Shown here in pieces: positions 61,964 to 64,000 of a stretch of DNA of 64,000 nucleotides. Each line of letters begins with the position of its first letter. Positions within the stretch are counted from its first letter, which is position 1. Source of the stretch: Linnemannia elongata (Eukaryota > Mortierellomycota > Mortierellomycetes > Mortierellales > Mortierellaceae); the NCBI GenBank assembly GCA_036320915.1, contig JAXBDG010000015.1, positions 620,001-684,000 of the forward strand, read 5' to 3'. The position numbers were made by a program, and so were the translations under genes. The notes under the pieces were generated by a model. That model searched no databases. It was not told where the DNA came from and saw nothing but the letters and a program-made list of their open reading frames with translations.

Positions 61964-62782
61964 GATTTTATGAAAGAACTGTTGGTGCACCCACTTGGTT
62001 TGTCGTGTCCTAACGCCTTCAACCTGCATGAAAAGGTCCACCTGCGGTGTTGGAGTAATTAGGGACTGGAGAGGAACGACCAACTAACCGAGTGGTTGAG
62101 AATCTCCAAGTGTAACATGAGCGAGAATCGTTGTCATGTTTTTTTCTGCTTACGCTAAGCACAAAAAAATAATGTAAAGTCGGCACTCCAATGTTTGACC
62201 CCACCCACCCAAAAAAAAAAAAAAAAAAAAAAAATGATCCAGAGCATGTCACAGGATTTTGACCAACTCCCTCTCTCGTCCTAGGAAACAATAAACCGTG
62301 AAAAATTCCTTTCCTTTTTTCTTTTCACTCCTCATCGCCTCTTTTACTTATGCTGCTGGATTAATTTTTGCGTCTGCTCATGATCACTGTATAATAAAAA
62401 GTTCTGAAATAGATGAAGAAACAAACCAACTTCATGAAAATAAAAATTCTCTGTTCGTCTGAATGACAGAAAAGAATGCTAATGCAATCTGCGCCACACT
62501 TGGAGAACATCCATACGCCACATTGTTGTTGGCGTTGATAAAGGAAACCTGCCCTCTCATTTCATGGCCTATGTATGCGCAGAGGGCACAGATGCCAGCA
62601 ACGCTGCTTCGCCCACACCACAAGAAAGGCATTTGAGGGCTAATCACTAGCGTGCCTGAAATGCATTTGATCAGTATGCTTGAACATGCCTAGAGGCATC
62701 TTTTGTTTCAAATGATAATTGATATTTTATTTGCTTACAGTACAATTGTGCAAGTCAAGCGACAAGTTTCTCTGGCTGCCTC

Positions 62783-64000
62783 TTACACGACGTAGAAGAG
62801 CTCGGAGCGCTCGTACCTATTGACATCATCGTTGTCGATCGAGGGGTAAAAGGGAATGACTCCGTCCTGAGCGCCAATATACATGTTGTTATAGATCTTC
62901 CAGTAGATCTCACGGACCTTTCTCGCGGGGTGGAACAGACCCTGGACAACGTACTGCAGAATCGTAGCTGGTCCCAATGCTACCGCCAGTGCGTCAATCG
63001 CATCCATAACTGCATTGATTACATGAGGAGATGTCTCGAAAATGTTTGGCCACACAAAGTTCAGCAAGTGAAGCAGCGCATCCTCACATCCCAATCCAAC
63101 AACTCCCAGCGACATATCTATTGAAAGTGGAATGAAAACAAACAAAAAATGGATAGATGGTTAGTATGTTGTTCACTTTCATAACACGACATCTCTCGCG
63201 TCATGACAATATTCAATAGCTGTGACAAAAATATATATATATATATATCAATGTACTTACGTTTCACGGTTGTACAGGCGGTCTGACGATGAACAAGATC
63301 ACGGTCCATGAGAGCATCTTCCAGTAGCGGAGTGACGGCATAAATATAATCCTTGCCCATCTCTCCGATATACTCGAACACCCAGGCCAATGACTATTCA
63401 AGTTGATTAACAAACGTAACAGGCAATGGTTAATGGCATGGTCAAATAAAAACACGATGGATAGACAACAGCCAAAATTGCAATCATATACAAACAGGAG
63501 CATGAATACGAACCTTGAGGACACCATTTTGGACGTTCAGCTCGGGGACACGGTACTCGTTCATGAGGGCGGGAAGAACGGTAAAGGGCGCGCAAGTCTC
63601 GGCGACAATGGCAATAGCGACGGTTGTACAGACACGGTTCTGACGCTCCTGAACCTTCAAGTTGTTGAGTAACGTTGCCAAGACATCCTGAGGTCCAATC
63701 GCCTTGGCGATATATCCAAAGGTGTTTACAGCGGCACGACGAATACCCTTCTTGTGGGCCTTGAGCATATCCAGCAACTCGAAGCAGACACGCATCCACT
63801 CACGCGCGCTCACAAACTCCGCTCCACGATCCGCAATACGACCAACCAAGTCAATGTTGTTTTCCTGCACCTTCTCGTGTCGGTTCTTGAGAATAGGCGT
63901 CAAGCGAGGCAATAAGTCCTTGATGGGTGGTGTCATGCTGCTCATACCAATAACGTTCACAATTGCCTTCAATGCTCCCAGAATCGATCCAAGAACTTCG
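62783..64000 (-). CDS. SF3B1: splicing factor 3B subunit 1 (C-terminal part; 5' end outside window)
   Basis: Minus-strand exons >64000-63514, 63393-63261 and 63117-62783. The translation follows SF3B1 closely: [134 protein letters not shown]. This is the end of the HEAT-repeat superhelix of the U2 snRNP SF3b complex, which clamps the branch-point helix in the nucleus. The final donor used (AAG|gttcgt) is slightly off consensus. The carboxy-terminus (SELFYVV) differs from the animal ending. About 318 residues are in the window; the cancer-mutation HEAT repeats lie outside. Confidence 0.97.
63230..63248. repeat. (AT)n microsatellite in SF3B1 intron
   Basis: About nine AT dinucleotides in the last intron of SF3B1. 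Confidence 0.85.

Larger units (their letters stand above)
59663..62782. other. 3.1-kb intergenic region upstream of MscL
   Basis: Contains the MscL promoter with a long A42 run (59883-59924), smaller A and T runs, and a short CAGTCAAT-type tandem repeat (61935-61963). Frames at 61446-61917 are open on both strands but show no family features. A tRNA-like D-arm fragment near 62088 lacks the rest of a tRNA. Nothing else recognised. Confidence 0.5.

Noticed and set aside
62086..62112. tRNA-like piece (CCGAGTGGTTGAG)
   Set aside because: Resembles a Leu/Ser tRNA D-arm, but no matching anticodon arm, T-arm (GTTCGA) or acceptor pairing follows.

Overview
This window is nuclear DNA from a filamentous fungus, most likely an early-diverging one of the Mortierella type (inference). 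Nearly every gene is interrupted by GT-AG introns, often long ones (up to about 1.1 kb). The gene set is eukaryotic and fungal: SF3B1, eS6, UBE2E-type E2, mitochondrial acyl carrier protein, F-box and LRR proteins, an Ash1-type GATA finger and an M50B-like protease. Regulatory proteins are rich in Ser, Gln, Asn and His runs. Homopolymer A/T runs of 20-42 bases, GA/CT microsatellites and pyrimidine-rich leaders are frequent. No rRNA, tRNA, CRISPR or bacterial operon was found.

Layout. 1-4 kb: 3' part of a large LRR (AMN1/FBXL-like) protein. 7-9.4 kb: secreted alkaline phosphatase. 10-12.4 kb: a mitochondrial membrane protein and mitochondrial acyl carrier protein on diverging strands. 12.7-17.1 kb: urease accessory protein UreD and a three-exon calpain protease, both minus. 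20.6-25.4 kb: fatty-aldehyde dehydrogenase and a RidA/MMF1 protein, both plus. 25.9-30 kb: ubiquitin-conjugating enzyme and ribosomal protein eS6, both minus. 30.3-37.6 kb: accessory region with a tandem duplication of about 3.08 kb. Each unit carries a two-exon gene for a tiny secreted peptide with six cysteines in mirror-symmetric spacing, and diverged direct repeats flank the pair. 37.8-44 kb: a 1024-residue F-box protein and an M50B-like membrane metalloprotease with a palindromic MITE-like element in an intron. 44-52.9 kb: gene-poor stretch with a few candidate exons. 52.9-56.3 kb: Ash1-type GATA zinc-finger protein. 57.4-59.7 kb: bacterial-type mechanosensitive channel MscL with a C-terminal zinc ribbon and a 17-nt microexon. 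62.8-64 kb: 3' end of SF3B1.

Most genes are unrelated housekeeping functions. The part most likely to hold something undescribed is the duplicated secreted-peptide locus. Secondary points are the MscL/zinc-ribbon channel, the Ash1-type regulator behind a very long upstream region, and the palindromic element in the protease gene. Exon coordinates were derived by hand from splice sites, reading phase and, where a family is recognised, remembered family conservation; no alignment was run.
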